A stretch of 64,000 nt of DNA from Plasmodium relictum (taxonomy: Eukaryota; Apicomplexa; Aconoidasida; Haemosporida; Plasmodiidae): positions 1,302,001-1,366,000 of the forward strand of contig NC_041690.1 in NCBI RefSeq assembly GCF_900005765.1. Direction: 5' to 3'. The notes below the pieces were generated by a model. That model did not search any database, had not been told where the DNA came from, and was given only the letters and a program-made list of their open reading frames with translations. This document shows, one piece after another, positions 46,167-58,200 of the stretch. Position 1 is the stretch's first letter. The number at the start of each line of letters is the position of its first letter. Position numbers and translations under genes: made by a program.

Positions 46167-46692
46167 AAATAGTATGTTTCAAAGTTTTTTTAGATATATT
46201 AACTTTAAAGAAATAAATTATTACTCAAAAAAAAAAAAAATTATTAAAACAAATAAAAACAAAAAGAAAAAACAAAATAAAATAAAAATATACAGACGTA
46301 ATATAACGAAAAATAGTGTGCTTACTTATGATAATTAAAATTTTTATTCTATATTACATATTATATATTTTTATGTATTTTTTTTTTTTTTTTTTTAATT
46401 TTGTCAAATTTCCAATTATTATATAAATCATGTTTTACGAAACTTTATCAAATATAGGCAAAAATATATATATTTTTTTTCCATCTATATTTTAAAAGAC
46501 ATCTTGATTAAATATCTCATTTATAACTCTTTTTTTTTTTTTTTCTAATTTTGAAACATGAATATTTTTTTAATGTGTAATATTAAAAATATTTTAAATA
46601 ATTAAGTAATATCTACTTGCTACTTCAAAAAAAAAAAATGTGTATATATATATATATGAAATCTATTAAATCTATAATATGAACTAAAAATA
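46167..46692. other. Convergent intergenic region
   Basis: 3'-to-3' spacer between the 2OG-like gene and the small basic protein gene. Poly(dT) at 46378-46396 and 46531-46544. The overlapping plus ORF 46084-46338 is a frame shadow. No gene. Confidence 0.75.
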
Positions 46693-47172
46693 TTATATAG
46701 TTCTTCTTTTCTTTCTTATTTTTTTTCTCTTATTAACGTAAAAACTCCAATACATCCCAGCATTTCTTTTTTTTATACCTATTTTACCAATGATATTGTA
46801 ATATTGTTTTTTTCTAACATTTTTTAACCAACTAAATGACAAGACTTTTGAATTTTCTTTATTAACTAAATTACAAGTAGTGTTTAATTTTATTATTACA
46901 CTACTATTTCTTTTAATATTATTTTTATTTTTTATTTCACTACTTACAATTTTTTTGTCATATATAATGCAATTCGTCAAAGGAATAAAACAACTTTTAT
47001 TATTTAGAATACTTTTTATATTCCCTTCATTTATATTTAAAGGCGTTTTATAGTTTAAAATATTACTTGTATCAACATTTATATTTAATAATTGTAAAGA
47101 AGCAAAATTAAATTTGCAATTACTGTTATAGATTTTCTCAATTAAAGGAAATATACCTATTTTTTTCAACAT
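46693..47172 (-). CDS. Small basic protein, unknown, possibly organellar
   Basis: 159 aa from ATG 47172 (MLKKIGIFPLIEKIYNSN). The frame is open to an earlier ATG at 47286, which would add 38 very hydrophobic Phe/Ile/Tyr residues; I prefer the shorter form because that stretch looks like AT-rich leader or intron, but the long form would give a membrane anchor. The C-terminal half is ordered and very basic: RNSSVIIKLNTTCNL, FSWLKNVRKKQYYNIIGKI, then KKRNAGMYWSFYVNKRK, ending RKKRRTI. I do not recognise a family. Composition and a short basic N-terminus would suit a mitochondrial or apicoplast ribosomal protein; the basic tail loosely recalls mS38. That is a guess. Coding status is supported by length in such an AT-rich context and by non-random Cys/Trp/Gly content. 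Confidence 0.5.
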   Translation of the reverse strand: MLKKIGIFPLIEKIYNSNCKFNFASLQLLNINVDTSNILNYKTPLNINEGNIKSILNNKSCFIPLTNCIIYDKKIVSSEIKNKNNIKRNSSVIIKLNTTCNLVNKENSKVLSFSWLKNVRKKQYYNIIGKIGIKKRNAGMYWSFYVNKRKKIRKKRRTI

Positions 47173-48691
47173 TTTAGTATATAAAATTGTATTAAAAAGA
47201 TAATTTATGTATGCAAATATAATAAAAAATAAAATTCGTATGTTAAGATAAAAGGAGAAAAAAAAAAAATATATTTTATGCTTCATTAGAAAAAAAGAAA
47301 AAAAAAATTCAATTTTTTATTTCAAATATAAAAATATTTTAATATAGCCGAAGATAATTTTAAGTAATGCATACAAAATTTTTTATTAAATAAATAAAAT
47401 GTTCAAGTATTATTTTTTACATTTTCATTGAACTTTAGATTTTATGAAAGTACTAATCACTAATACATGACTTTAAAATAAATTTACTATGTAACGAAAA
47501 AAATTAAAATATAATAAAAATCACCATTAAAACTTCCTCATATCTGAATTACCATTATTTATTTACATTTTTTCAGATATATATATATATATAGAATTTC
47601 TTTTAAAAGCTCGAAAAGAAAATGCTAAAATAATTACGCCTATATATTCATCATACACAAAAAGAATATAAATATTTAATTTGAAAATTATTTCAAATTC
47701 ATTGATTCCGTTTTCGTTTGCGCATATATTTTAATTCTTTAAATTGTATATTTGAAAAAGACAAAAAATATTACTCCCATTTTTTTACTAAATGTATACA
47801 GAAGATAAATAATATTAATTTAAAAAAAAGTAGTCATTTATAAAAGTATGATTATGTAAAGTATAAAAAAACATTTTCTTTTTATATTTTTTTTTTTTTT
47901 TTGCTTTTAAAATGAAATTTATTAAAATGTCATAAATAGTATTTACCTAATAAAATATATGAATATAATTATTATAAAATACATATTTTTTTTTTAAGAA
48001 ATCCTAAAGTAGTAGTCCTAGAAATTTATACAATAACAAAATAAGTATAATTTAGTAAAACTTATATAATTTCTTTTTTTTATCTTGTTTTTCGTTTTTT
48101 TTTTTTTTTTTTTTATATATAATTATCTCCTTTTCTTTTATTTTTACTGTAAACATTATAATTTTGCTATTTTTAAATAAACTATACCAAAAAATTGAAA
48201 ACACTAGAGTTTAAGAAAAGCTTATGCTTGTATAAAATTTGTTGCATTTAAAAAAAAAAAAAAATAGCTATTTAAAAATTTGAAGCATTAACTATTTTTT
48301 TTTTTTTTTTTATTTTCTTTTAAAATTAAATTTATACATTTTTCGATTTTATTTATTTTTTATTTATGTGCACACAAGAAAAAAAAGAAAATATATTTTT
48401 ATATTTCTTCATTCTTAAATTATTTATCTTGAATTATCGAAAATTTACATAAATAAATCTTTATGACAAATTCAACTTTATTCTCTTTGGCGTTACACAT
48501 CAAATAAAAAAATTAGAATAAATATAACATACTACATAGTAAAAAAAATAAAGAGATTTTTTAGATTATTAAGTATATGAACAATTTAAGCGAACATTTT
48601 TTAAGAAAACAAAAATAAGTTTTTTTGGAATACTCATAAGCACCATCACCTATATATAAATTTTTCCTTGAAGTAAAATCTTTTATTAAAA
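47173..48691. other. Divergent intergenic region / aldolase 5' flank
   Basis: Between the small basic protein and the aldolase ATG. AT simple sequence with several poly(dT) runs (47887-47902, 48098-48114, 48295-48311). It probably contains the aldolase promoter and a long 5' UTR. I found no RNA gene. Confidence 0.65.
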
Positions 48692-50587
48692 ATGGTAAAC
48701 AAATATATATATATATATGTGATAAAAATAGATGAAATGTTAAAGGTCTTGGTATTTATTCTTTTATTAAATGAAAAACATTTCCATATACTGATACTTT
48801 CATACATTTCAAATTTCTTTTTTGATTTTAAACCTTATGTATATATTTAAAGTGTTCATTTTTTTCTTTTAACAATGTATATTTATATACATATATATAT
48901 TTATAAATGCTTATTAATCTATATTCAATTTTTTTTAAAAAATATGTATTGCTAATATTTTTCTTTTTCATCTCTCTATGCATAAATATTGAAGAAATGT
49001 TAATAATTTTCATTATATGTTATTAAAAGAATAATAATTTAATTGTATATTTTTTTAATAAATTGTATATAGTTCTTACATTGTGAAAACATCACCTTTT
49101 TACTAATATTTAATTCCTTATTTATCTATTCTATACATACTGATAAATTTATATTATGTTGTATATTACATTTAATATATGAATTTTATATTAAACTATT
49201 GCATTTGTATATATTATTGTAATATGTATAAAATGATATCCTTTTATTAATTATTTTTATGAATTTTAATATGTACTGTTATTTTCTGCTTAGTATTCCT
49301 TTAATATATACTTAATACTATTTTTATATGATTACATTTTACATTTTTTTTTTTACTTTTTCCCTTTAATTATTTCCATATTTATAAATATATTATTTTT
49401 CTTTTACATAATAAAATTGTAAACTTAAATATACTTATATACTTAATAAATAATCATTCTCTTTTTTTTAAATGATATAGGTATCATGTACGGAATATAG
49501 AAATACACCTCTTAAGTTACCAGCTGATGTTGCTGAAGAATTAGCAACAACAGCCAAAAAGCTTGTTCTTCCAGGAAAAGGGATTTTAGCTGCTGATGAA
49601 TCCACTCAAACGATTAAAAAGAGATTTGATACAATAAAATTAGAAAATACCATCGAAAATAGAGCTAGTTATAGAGATTTATTATTTGGAACAAAAGGCT
49701 TAGGTAAATACATTTCAGGTGCAATTTTATTTGAAGAAACCTTATTTCAAAAAAACGAAGCAGGAACCCCTTTAGTAAATTTGTTACATAATGAAGGAAT
49801 AATACCTGGGATAAAAGTAGACAAAGGATTGGTTGCAATTCCATGCACAGATGATGAAAAGTCAACACAAGGATTAGATGGTTTAGCAGATAGATGTAAG
49901 GAATATTATAAAGCTGGAGCAAGATTTGCAAAATGGAGAGCTGTTTTAGTAATTGATCCATCTAAAGGAAAACCAACTGATTTATCTATCAAAGAAACAG
50001 CATGGGGATTAGCTAGATATGCAGCTATTTGTCAACAAAACCGTCTTGTTCCAATAGTTGAACCAGAAATATTGGCAGATGGTGCACACACTATTGAAGT
50101 ATGTGCAAATGTAACTCAAAAAGTTTTATCTTGTGTTTTTAAAGCATTACATGAAAATGGAGTGTTATTAGAGGGTGCTTTATTAAAGCCAAATATGGTT
50201 ACAGCTGGATATGAATGCTCAGAAAAAACAAAAACACAAGATGTTGGTTTCTATACTGTAAGAACGTTAAGAAGAACTGTACCACCAGCTTTACCAGGAG
50301 TTGTATTTTTGTCAGGTGGACAATCAGAAGAAGAAGCTTCTATTAATTTAAATTCAATCAATGTATTAGGCCCACATCCATGGGCATTAACTTTTTCATA
50401 CGGAAGAGCTTTACAAGCTTCTGTTTTAAACACATGGAAAGGAAAGAAGGAAAATGTTGCCAAAGCTAGAGAAGTTTTACTACAAAGAGCTGAAGCTAAT
50501 TCTTTAGCAACTTACGGAAAATATAAAGGAGGAGCAGGTGGAGAAAATGCAGCTGCATCATTATATGAGAAAAAATATGTGTACTAA
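48692..50587 (+). CDS. FBPA: Fructose-bisphosphate aldolase (class I), two exons
   Basis: Glycolytic enzyme that cleaves fructose 1,6-bisphosphate to DHAP and GAP. Exon 1 is the ATG alone (48692-48694, followed directly by GTAAAC). The 786-nt intron ends ATGATATAG, and exon 2 is 49481-50587. The product is 369 aa, equal to P. falciparum aldolase, beginning MVSCTEYRNTPLKLPADVAEE after splicing. The only in-frame ATG inside exon 2 lies at 49781, far inside the barrel, so the upstream ATG exon is needed. Class I features: KGILAADEST, GLGKYISGAILFEETLF, WRAVLVID, EPEILADG, Schiff-base Lys in LLEGALLKPNMVTAGYE, LSGGQSEEEA and C-terminal KKYVY with the catalytic Tyr. In Plasmodium the enzyme has also been described binding TRAP-family adhesin tails and actin (known). 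Confidence 0.96.
48695..49480 (+). other. Intron separating the aldolase ATG from the rest of the gene
   Basis: 786 nt, GTAAACAAAT to AAATGATATAG. The minus-strand ORF within it (48828-49013) is low-complexity. No structured RNA recognised. Confidence 0.8.
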
Positions 50588-51571
50588 AAAGAAAAAGAAA
50601 AAAAGTTAATAAAATAATATATTCATATATATTTACATATAATTTATATATTTATTATTATATCATAGAATTATGTATTTGTATAATTATTATAAATTTT
50701 TATTTTATGAATTTCTAACTTTTACATAACTAGTATACAATTATAATTTTTATAATTATAATATTTTGATAAATGTATATATATATAAATTACCAGAACA
50801 TTTTTCTTAAAAAAAAAGTGTCAAAATATTAAACAACAGTATTATCATTAAAAAAAAAAAAAAAAATTATACAGATATAGATATATGTAAATTTTTTTTT
50901 TCATATTTTTAAAAACTAAAAATTTCAATTTTTTTTTAATCCGATAAAATATTATTGTAATATATATTTTAATCAAAACTAAGTATTTAATATTTTACAT
51001 TAAAACTTATTTTAGAATATAAAGGAAAAAAAATAACACATTAAATATTGTATTGGAAAAAAAACTATATTAAAATTATAATTACAAATTTTTTTTATTG
51101 TCTAAAACTGTAATTTAAAGAATACATAAAGCTGTATTTAAAGAAATAATAATCTTAAAAAAAAATATATATAAGTATTTAATACTTCTAAATTTTACAA
51201 TATTTTCAATAATTCACTACACTAAAAAATAAAATAAAATAAAATAGATAATCTAGTAATATAGATATACAATATATTTCTAAAATTAAAAAAAAATAAA
51301 ACATTCATATTATTGAAAAAGTGAAATAATTAGTACAATTTTCAATAAATAATTATGAAAGTTTTTTAGTTCTTTAATATTTTTAGTATGTAGCTATATG
51401 TAAGTATTATATTTTTCCTAAAAATATTTTTTATATTAATCATTATGGAGAAAAAAAAAAATAGAAAATATTGTATTAAAAAATGTGTCTAGTTGTTAAA
51501 TTCAAATTTGTAAAATTCTACTTTTCATAATTTTCTTTATATTAATTTAAAATTACTACCTTTTTTTGCCT
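50588..51571. other. Convergent intergenic region
   Basis: 3'-to-3' spacer between aldolase and the Tim17-like gene. AT simple sequence; nothing recognisable. Confidence 0.7.
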
Positions 51572-51665
51572 TTAATTAAAGATGATATAACTGTTAAAAA
51601 TAAAAAATTATGCAGCATTATGAAATACTTTTTGGAAAAAATAGGTGTAAAAGGCATTAAAAATA

Positions 51666-51698
<33 letters not shown>

Positions 51699-52578
51699 TG
51701 ATATAGATATACTTTCTTTTTTATTTTATTAAAATTTACCTTATAACACAACCTAACCAAGTAGGAATGAGAATTTTTTTTCTTTCTCTAAAAATTACTT
51801 TACTGCAAAAGTGAAAGGATAGTGAAAATTAAAAAAAAAAACATTTGTTATTTAATTAATAAAAAAAATAAAATACCAAATTTTTATAATTTTATAATAG
51901 AAATATTAATATAATTTAACCTAATTGATGAAGCAAAAATGCCTGATAGAGTAGATGATATAATGCTATTATCTAAATTTTTATTTAATTCACAATAGCA
52001 TAACGTACAAACACCTGTATAAAGTGGTTAAAAAAAAATTATGATAGATTATATGTTATTCATTTAAAGTCTTTAATAAGAAAAAATTAGTAAATACAAA
52101 ATAATATAAAAAATAATTTCAAATTTTCATATATTCATTTATTCTCTTGATATTATATATATAAGCTTATATTTCTATTTTATATAATACATGTCCAAAA
52201 CGATAATCTAGAAGCAAGAAAATTTGATATTTGTATATTATTCTTGATTTTTAATAATATATTGAAAGAAGGAAATTTACAAAATATTTTACTACTATTA
52301 TTATTAAAATTTAATTTATTATTTAACCTTGTATTGTATAATTTATACTTTGCTAAATAAAATGAATTTTTAAATTTTTGAGTACTTTTTTTTGCATTAA
52401 TGTTTTTCTTTACATAAGAAAATATAATATTATCATTTTTATGTATATAAAATTTTTTATGAATTTCTTTCCGAAAAACATATCCAATTATAAAACCATT
52501 TATATACATGCGAATAGTATAAATTGATACAATATTTTTAAATTTTATTTTGCTGTCTTCACATAAAATATCATTCAT
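51572..52578 (-). CDS. Tim17/22/23-family-like small membrane protein, four exons
   Basis: Exons 52578-52191, 52014-51921, 51802-51740 and 51590-51572 (187 aa). Donors are GTATTA, GTTAAA and GTAAAT; acceptors end ATACAG, TTTGCAG and TTAACAG. Phases 1, 2, 2 agree throughout and every exon would hit a stop if unspliced. The last exon adds only SYIIFN. The N-terminal part has RMYINGFIIGYVFRKE, a Gly-containing hydrophobic segment, then a basic Lys/Asn linker. The spliced C-terminal part reads FLASRLSFWTCVCTLCYCEL, then NKNLDNSIISSTLSGIFASS, then ILIPTWLGCVIS. This resembles the Tim17 family pattern (W..cs..dC.....R.kdD..N...aG..TGa.la......G......G...). It could be a divergent inner-membrane translocase subunit or a TIMMDC1-type assembly factor. 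The exon chain is hand-built and the final exon is the least certain. Confidence 0.5.
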
Positions 52579-52956
52579 TTTCGTTTTCTTTTTGATAAAT
52601 TTAATTTAAATAGTGCATATATATATATAAAACTTTATAAATATATTTAAATTAACTGTTTTTAATTATGACTTAGATTAAATATAGAATAAAAAAAAAA
52701 AAGAACAATATATAAAAAAATTGTTTTTTTAGACAATTTATTTTTTTTCTTTCTATTTCATGTAAAGAGCATAAGTCATTTTAAAATAAGTTTAAAAAAA
52801 TGTATACAGAAAATATGTTCTGTATTCATTTATTTTATTTTATATTTATTTTCTCTCTTTGAAATTAACACATAATTCATTTAAAAAGTAAAAAAAATTA
52901 AAAAGCTTATTTGCATTTATTTTTACTATTTTTTATTTATTTTTATAAAGTGATTT
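52579..52956. other. Short intergenic region
   Basis: 378-bp spacer between two tandem minus-strand genes. AT simple sequence only. Confidence 0.75.
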
Positions 52957-53487
52957 TTACATTATAATTCTTTTAATTTTTTCAGTTTTATTTTCTAAAT
53001 TCTTGATAAAACACAAATTTTTATTTTTTTCTATCATTAATATTTCTGATTGCTTTTTAACATCTTCATTTTTTTCATTAATTATACTAACTTTTCTGAG
53101 CATATTACTTTTATTGTTTTCAATATCTTCATATGCTTTCTTTTTTTCTTGGTTTAGAATTGTATTCAAAATGCTTTTCTTTTCTTCATATAATTTAAGA
53201 AAAAAAGTGCTTTTTACATTATTACCATTTACACTTTTTTCAACTTGAGTATCTATGTTGTTTATTAATTTCTCAAGCTCATTTATCTATTTTATATAAA
53301 TTTATTAACAAAAAAAAAAAAAAAATAAAAAAATAAAATAAGATAAAATAAATAATTTTACATATATAAAAACAATTTATTTTTAAAAAAATTATTTTTT
53401 AAATATTTGTGAAGAGAAAAAAACAAATATTCAATGTTTGATTACTTGTGTTTTTAAACCTACAGAAACTAAATTTTTTTCTATCAT
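52957..53487 (-). CDS. Small coiled-coil protein, two exons, unknown
   Basis: Exon 1 is 53487-53446 (14 codons, MIEKNLVSVGLKTQ) and exon 2 is 53286-52957; the 159-nt intron starts GTAATC and ends AAAATAG. Total 123 aa. Phase is 0, and the upstream side of exon 2 has no ATG of its own before the acceptor. The product is nearly all helix, with heptad-like spacing: INELEKLINNIDTQVEKSV, FFLKLYEEKKSILNTILNQ, then NMLRKVSIINEKNEDVKKQ and KNLCFIKNLENKTEKIK. No TM or targeting signal. Size and form are like subunits of kinetochore, Mediator, prefoldin-like or BLOC-type assemblies, but I cannot assign one. A plus-strand ORF (53003-53248) is its antisense shadow. Confidence 0.6.
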
Positions 53488-55213
53488 TTTATAGATAATA
53501 AAAAAATTAAAAAAAAAAGAATATAAAAAAAAAAACATAAAAATAAAATTAATCTATAAAATTACACTATTTGTTTCTAATATCGCTCTGTGAAAATATA
53601 TATTCATGTATATTACATTATTTTATTTTTTTGCTTTAATTTTATATATATATATATATATTTTAATTATTCATATATTAAATAAAAAATGTAAAAATTA
53701 TTTTACGTTTATAATAATTAAAAATGTGCAAATTTCTTTAAAAAAAAAAAAAAATAGATTAATAATTATGTCTAATTTTTTATAATTTTTATACATGAGA
53801 ATTTTATATATTTATATCAATAAAAAAAAATTTAGAATAAAATTATAAGAATTTTCAAGATTATTATTATTTGTTTATGTTAATTATATAATTGATACAA
53901 GTATGTACTAACCTAACTTTCTATATGTATAAAAAAAGGAATTAAAGAAATTAAATATTTTATGTAGAAATAACAATATTAAAATACACAAAATAATATA
54001 TACATAAATGCACCTTTAATAATATTTTACATTTATTTTTTTATCTAATAAAATTGAATAATTTAAAATTCTAAATTTTGCAAAAATATTCTATTAGTTC
54101 AATTTTAAATACCTTAAAAGTAAATTTTTAACTTATTAAAAAATTTTTTTTTAATACTTTCTTTTATAAATATCCGAATTGAAAATTTAGTAAGAACAAT
54201 CCTTTGATTCTTAAAGATAAATTTGAAAATAGCGCATGTATTAAAAAATATAATTTTTTATATTTAACTGTATTTTTTTTTTTTTTTAATATACATCTCT
54301 CTTTTAAAATAAACATTTTAATTGATTCACATATAAGAATATTCTTAAAATGTTTTATATTTTTAATGATATGCAATAAGCTTTTTTTTAATAACATGCG
54401 TTATTCAAATAATGAAAACATAATATTCATTAAAATATATATATATATATAATATATAAATATTTTTATGTTATTTTTTTATGATAAATATATTTAAAAA
54501 CCCAAATATTTTTAATTAACAGTTTCATCAACTTTCTTAATTTTTTGTACACACCTCTTAACAGTTCAGATACTAAAAATAGAAACTATATTTACTAATC
54601 TTGTATGCAGATATTTTAAAAGTTAATAATATATTATATAGAAGCATTATAAAAAAAATGTAATTATAACATAAAAATATATATATAAATAATTATTTTT
54701 CTTTTTTTTCTAATTTACATATTTTAATGCATTAGATGTGTGCAACCATTACATTGATATAGAATAAAAAAAAAAGAAAAAAAAATATAAGATATATATA
54801 AAAAAAAAATTAAAAGATAATAAAAAAAAAAAATATATAAAATAAATAAATAAAATAAAATAAAATAAAACACAATAAAAGATAATAATAAAATTGAGAC
54901 TATAAAAATAATATATATATATATTTAAAAGAAATATTTACATTAAAATTTCAAAAAAAATATTCAAAAATGTCTCACCTAAATTAGTAAAATGTTATCT
55001 CAAAAAATGAAAGTGAAAAAGAAGGTTTAATAAAGAAATTTAAAAAAATATAATTCGAAATCAGAAAAAATCGAAAAAAAAAAAGCATATTTTCATAAAA
55101 TCTGTGATAAAAAAAAAAAAAAAATAATAATAAATTAGAAATAAAAAAAAGTAAAAAAGTAAATAAAAAAATAAAAAAGGTAAAGAAATAAAAAGATATA
55201 GCATTAAGGAAAA
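53488..55213. other. Divergent intergenic region, 1.7 kb
   Basis: Between the coiled-coil gene and eIK1. Open frames at 54164-54452 on both strands overlap one another and are low-complexity, so I do not call them. A slightly GC-richer stretch at 54516-54580 carries a direct repeat of TTAACAGTT. The last 450 bases are A-rich leader-like sequence before the eIK1 ATG. Confidence 0.65.
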
Positions 55214-58200
55214 ATGATAAATGAAGACAAGACAGTTATTTCTGCTGAAAATATTATGAATGATATATATGTACTTAACATAAATAAAAATATTGATATA
55301 GATATTATTCAAGAGGGGTAATAACTAAATATATATATATGTAATAATTAGAATTGTAATATATAAAATATTTGGATTATATTATATATATATATATATA
55401 TTTTTTTTTTTTATATGCAGATTACTCAATATAGGTGATGAAGATTCTAATAGTATATTATTTTTAGAAGAAAATAGTAATTCAAAGCATGAACTAACAG
55501 TACTTAATGTAAATCTAAAAGTAGATAAAAAAAATCATATTCCTAACAAACAAGAATTAAAGTATACTGACATTGAAGTAACTATTGATTTTAATAAAAA
55601 AAAATTCATTTATAACTTAGATAATTCAAAAATGCATAAATGTTATTATTTTAAAATAAAAAATAAATTAGATTATATTATAAAAGAAGAATTAAATTTT
55701 AAAGAAAGCATTTTATATATATACAATGCTATCAATAATAAAAATTATATGAAATGTTCCTGTTGCATAAATGAAAATAGCGTTATATTAAATACTGAAA
55801 ACAGAGAGCATTCTTTGCATCACAATCAAAATAATATAAAAGCTCAAGATAATGAAAAAAATGATATTAAGAAGTTTATAATAAAAGATAAATACATAAA
55901 TGAAAGAAAATTGAATGAGGAAAAAAATACTCCATTTTTAAATAAAGATACAGAATCGAATAATATTTGCTCTTCCTTTGAAACAAGTATATTTTCAAAT
56001 AGTGGAAAAAATGAATTAAGTCAAAAAAAACAAGGTAAATCGTATTATACTAAAGGTATTCCAAATGAAATAATTAAGAGCAAGTATACTGAAGTAAAAA
56101 ATATTAGAGAATCAAAAAAAGAAAAGAACAAAAAAGAAGAAAAAGAAAAAAATGATTTAAAGAGAATACATGAGGATTTAGAATCTTTAACAGGTAAGGA
56201 AATAAATGAAGATATATATAAATTAAAATGTTATAATGAAGAAATAAAAAAAAAAAATGATGAAATATTATTTTCAATAGAAGATGCTGAAGAAATAAGT
56301 AATTTTCTTAAAGAAAACATAAATAAGAAAAATGAAACTAATAATATGATGGTAGAAAATGATGAAAAAAATATTGAAAAGGGTGAAGAAAAAGAAGATG
56401 AAGGGGAAGAAGAAAGAAAAAAAAAAAAAATAATGAAAAATATAAATGAAAGTATACCTTTAACAATTATTTTATCCAATAAAGGGAATGAAATATGCAA
56501 AAGGATAATTGAAAAGTACTCAAGATATTATAGAGATTTCGTAGAAGAAAAAATTTTAGGTTGTGGAGGATTTGGCTATGTAATGAAAGTAAAAAATAAA
56601 AGATTTAACATTACATATGCATTAAAAAAGATAACTTTAAACAATTATAAAAAAGGGAATTATTTAAATAAAAAGTTTGATATGAATGAGAATGAAAATA
56701 ATAGTTATATAATGGAAGAGGCAATAATGATTGCAAAATTACAACACGAAAACATTGTAAGGTATTATGATGCTTGGGTAGAAAATAATATTGATTTTTA
56801 TTTATATAATGAAATATTAAATAAAAATGAGAATAAGGAAAATAAAAAGAAAGATATCTATATAGAAGAAATAAAAACCTTGTGTAATTATTATAAAAAA
56901 AATAAAGATAATAATATTTATGATAAATATTTATATATATTAATGGAATATTGCCCAGGAAAAACTTTAAGAGAAGCAATAGATTGCGGTTTTATATATA
57001 AAAATGAAAAACTAATATGGGAATTGATTAAACAAATTTTAAAGGGAATATCATATATTCATGACATGAAAATAATACACAGAGATATAAAGCCATCCAA
57101 TATTTTTTTACAAATAAGTGATAATATTTTAACAGCTAAAATAGGAGACTTTGGATTAACAACAAAAATTGATAATAATAAAATGAATCCATCAGCAGGA
57201 ACAGTTCACTATATATCACCTGAACAATTAAATGGAGAACATTTTGATGAAAAGGCTGATCTTTTTTCATTAGGTGTAGTGTTTTTTGAAATGTTTCATG
57301 AACCTTTTTCTACATCAATGGAAAGATCAATTGTTCTGTCTAATTTATTAAAAGGTATATATCCTGAGTATATGAAATCAGACCAGAAAAAATTTCAATT
57401 TTTATCTAGTTTATTAGCTATAAATCCTCAGGATAGGTCTTGTGCTTATAATTTATTGCATGATAACTTTCTTTTTTCTTTTGAAAAAGATTTTACGGAA
57501 ATTTATAATTTAGTAGAAAATAAAAGAAATTGTGAAGAAGTTCATACAATTATCAGTACACTATTTGATAAATTTGACAATATGAAAGAAGAAAAAACAA
57601 AAAAAAAAGAAGATTTCTTAACTTTTCAAACAGCTAAAGTATTTACTGAAGACACAGAAATAAAAAAAAGTATTAAAAAAAAAATTATAAAATCTCTTAA
57701 AAATAGAGGTGCCATTTTCATTATTACACCCATTATCTTACTAAATAAATACTACATTGATTTTGATAATACTTTTATTGATGAATATAATAGTTCTTAT
57801 AATTCAAATAAAAAAAAGGAAAATAAAATAACCAATATTTATATTAATACAAATAAAAATAAAAACTTTAATAATTTATTGTATTTGTTAGATATACATG
57901 GAAATACGATTACATTACGTTTTTCTTTTTTTTTGTCTTTTTCTGAATATATATACGAAAATATTGAATCATATAATAAATATAATGAAGCTAATTTTTT
58001 TTTAAAATTTTATACATACGGCTTTACATATAAAAACCAATTAATTAAAAATAAGCAAATCAAAAAGGATATTAATTCAATATATCCAGAAGAGATAGAA
58101 AAGATATTTTATTGTATTTTAATTAGCTCTAAGAATATATATGGGCAAGAAGAATTGAATTATCTTTCTATATTCTCTAATGCAGATATATTGGTATCTA

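Noticed and set aside
46084-46338. 84-codon plus ORF at the end of the 2OG-like gene
   Set aside because: Overlaps the gene in another frame and continues into poly(A)-rich spacer.
54164-54452. Overlapping plus (82 codon) and minus (77 codon) ORFs upstream of eIK1
   Set aside because: They overlap one another antiparallel, are low-complexity, and show no splice partner or motif.
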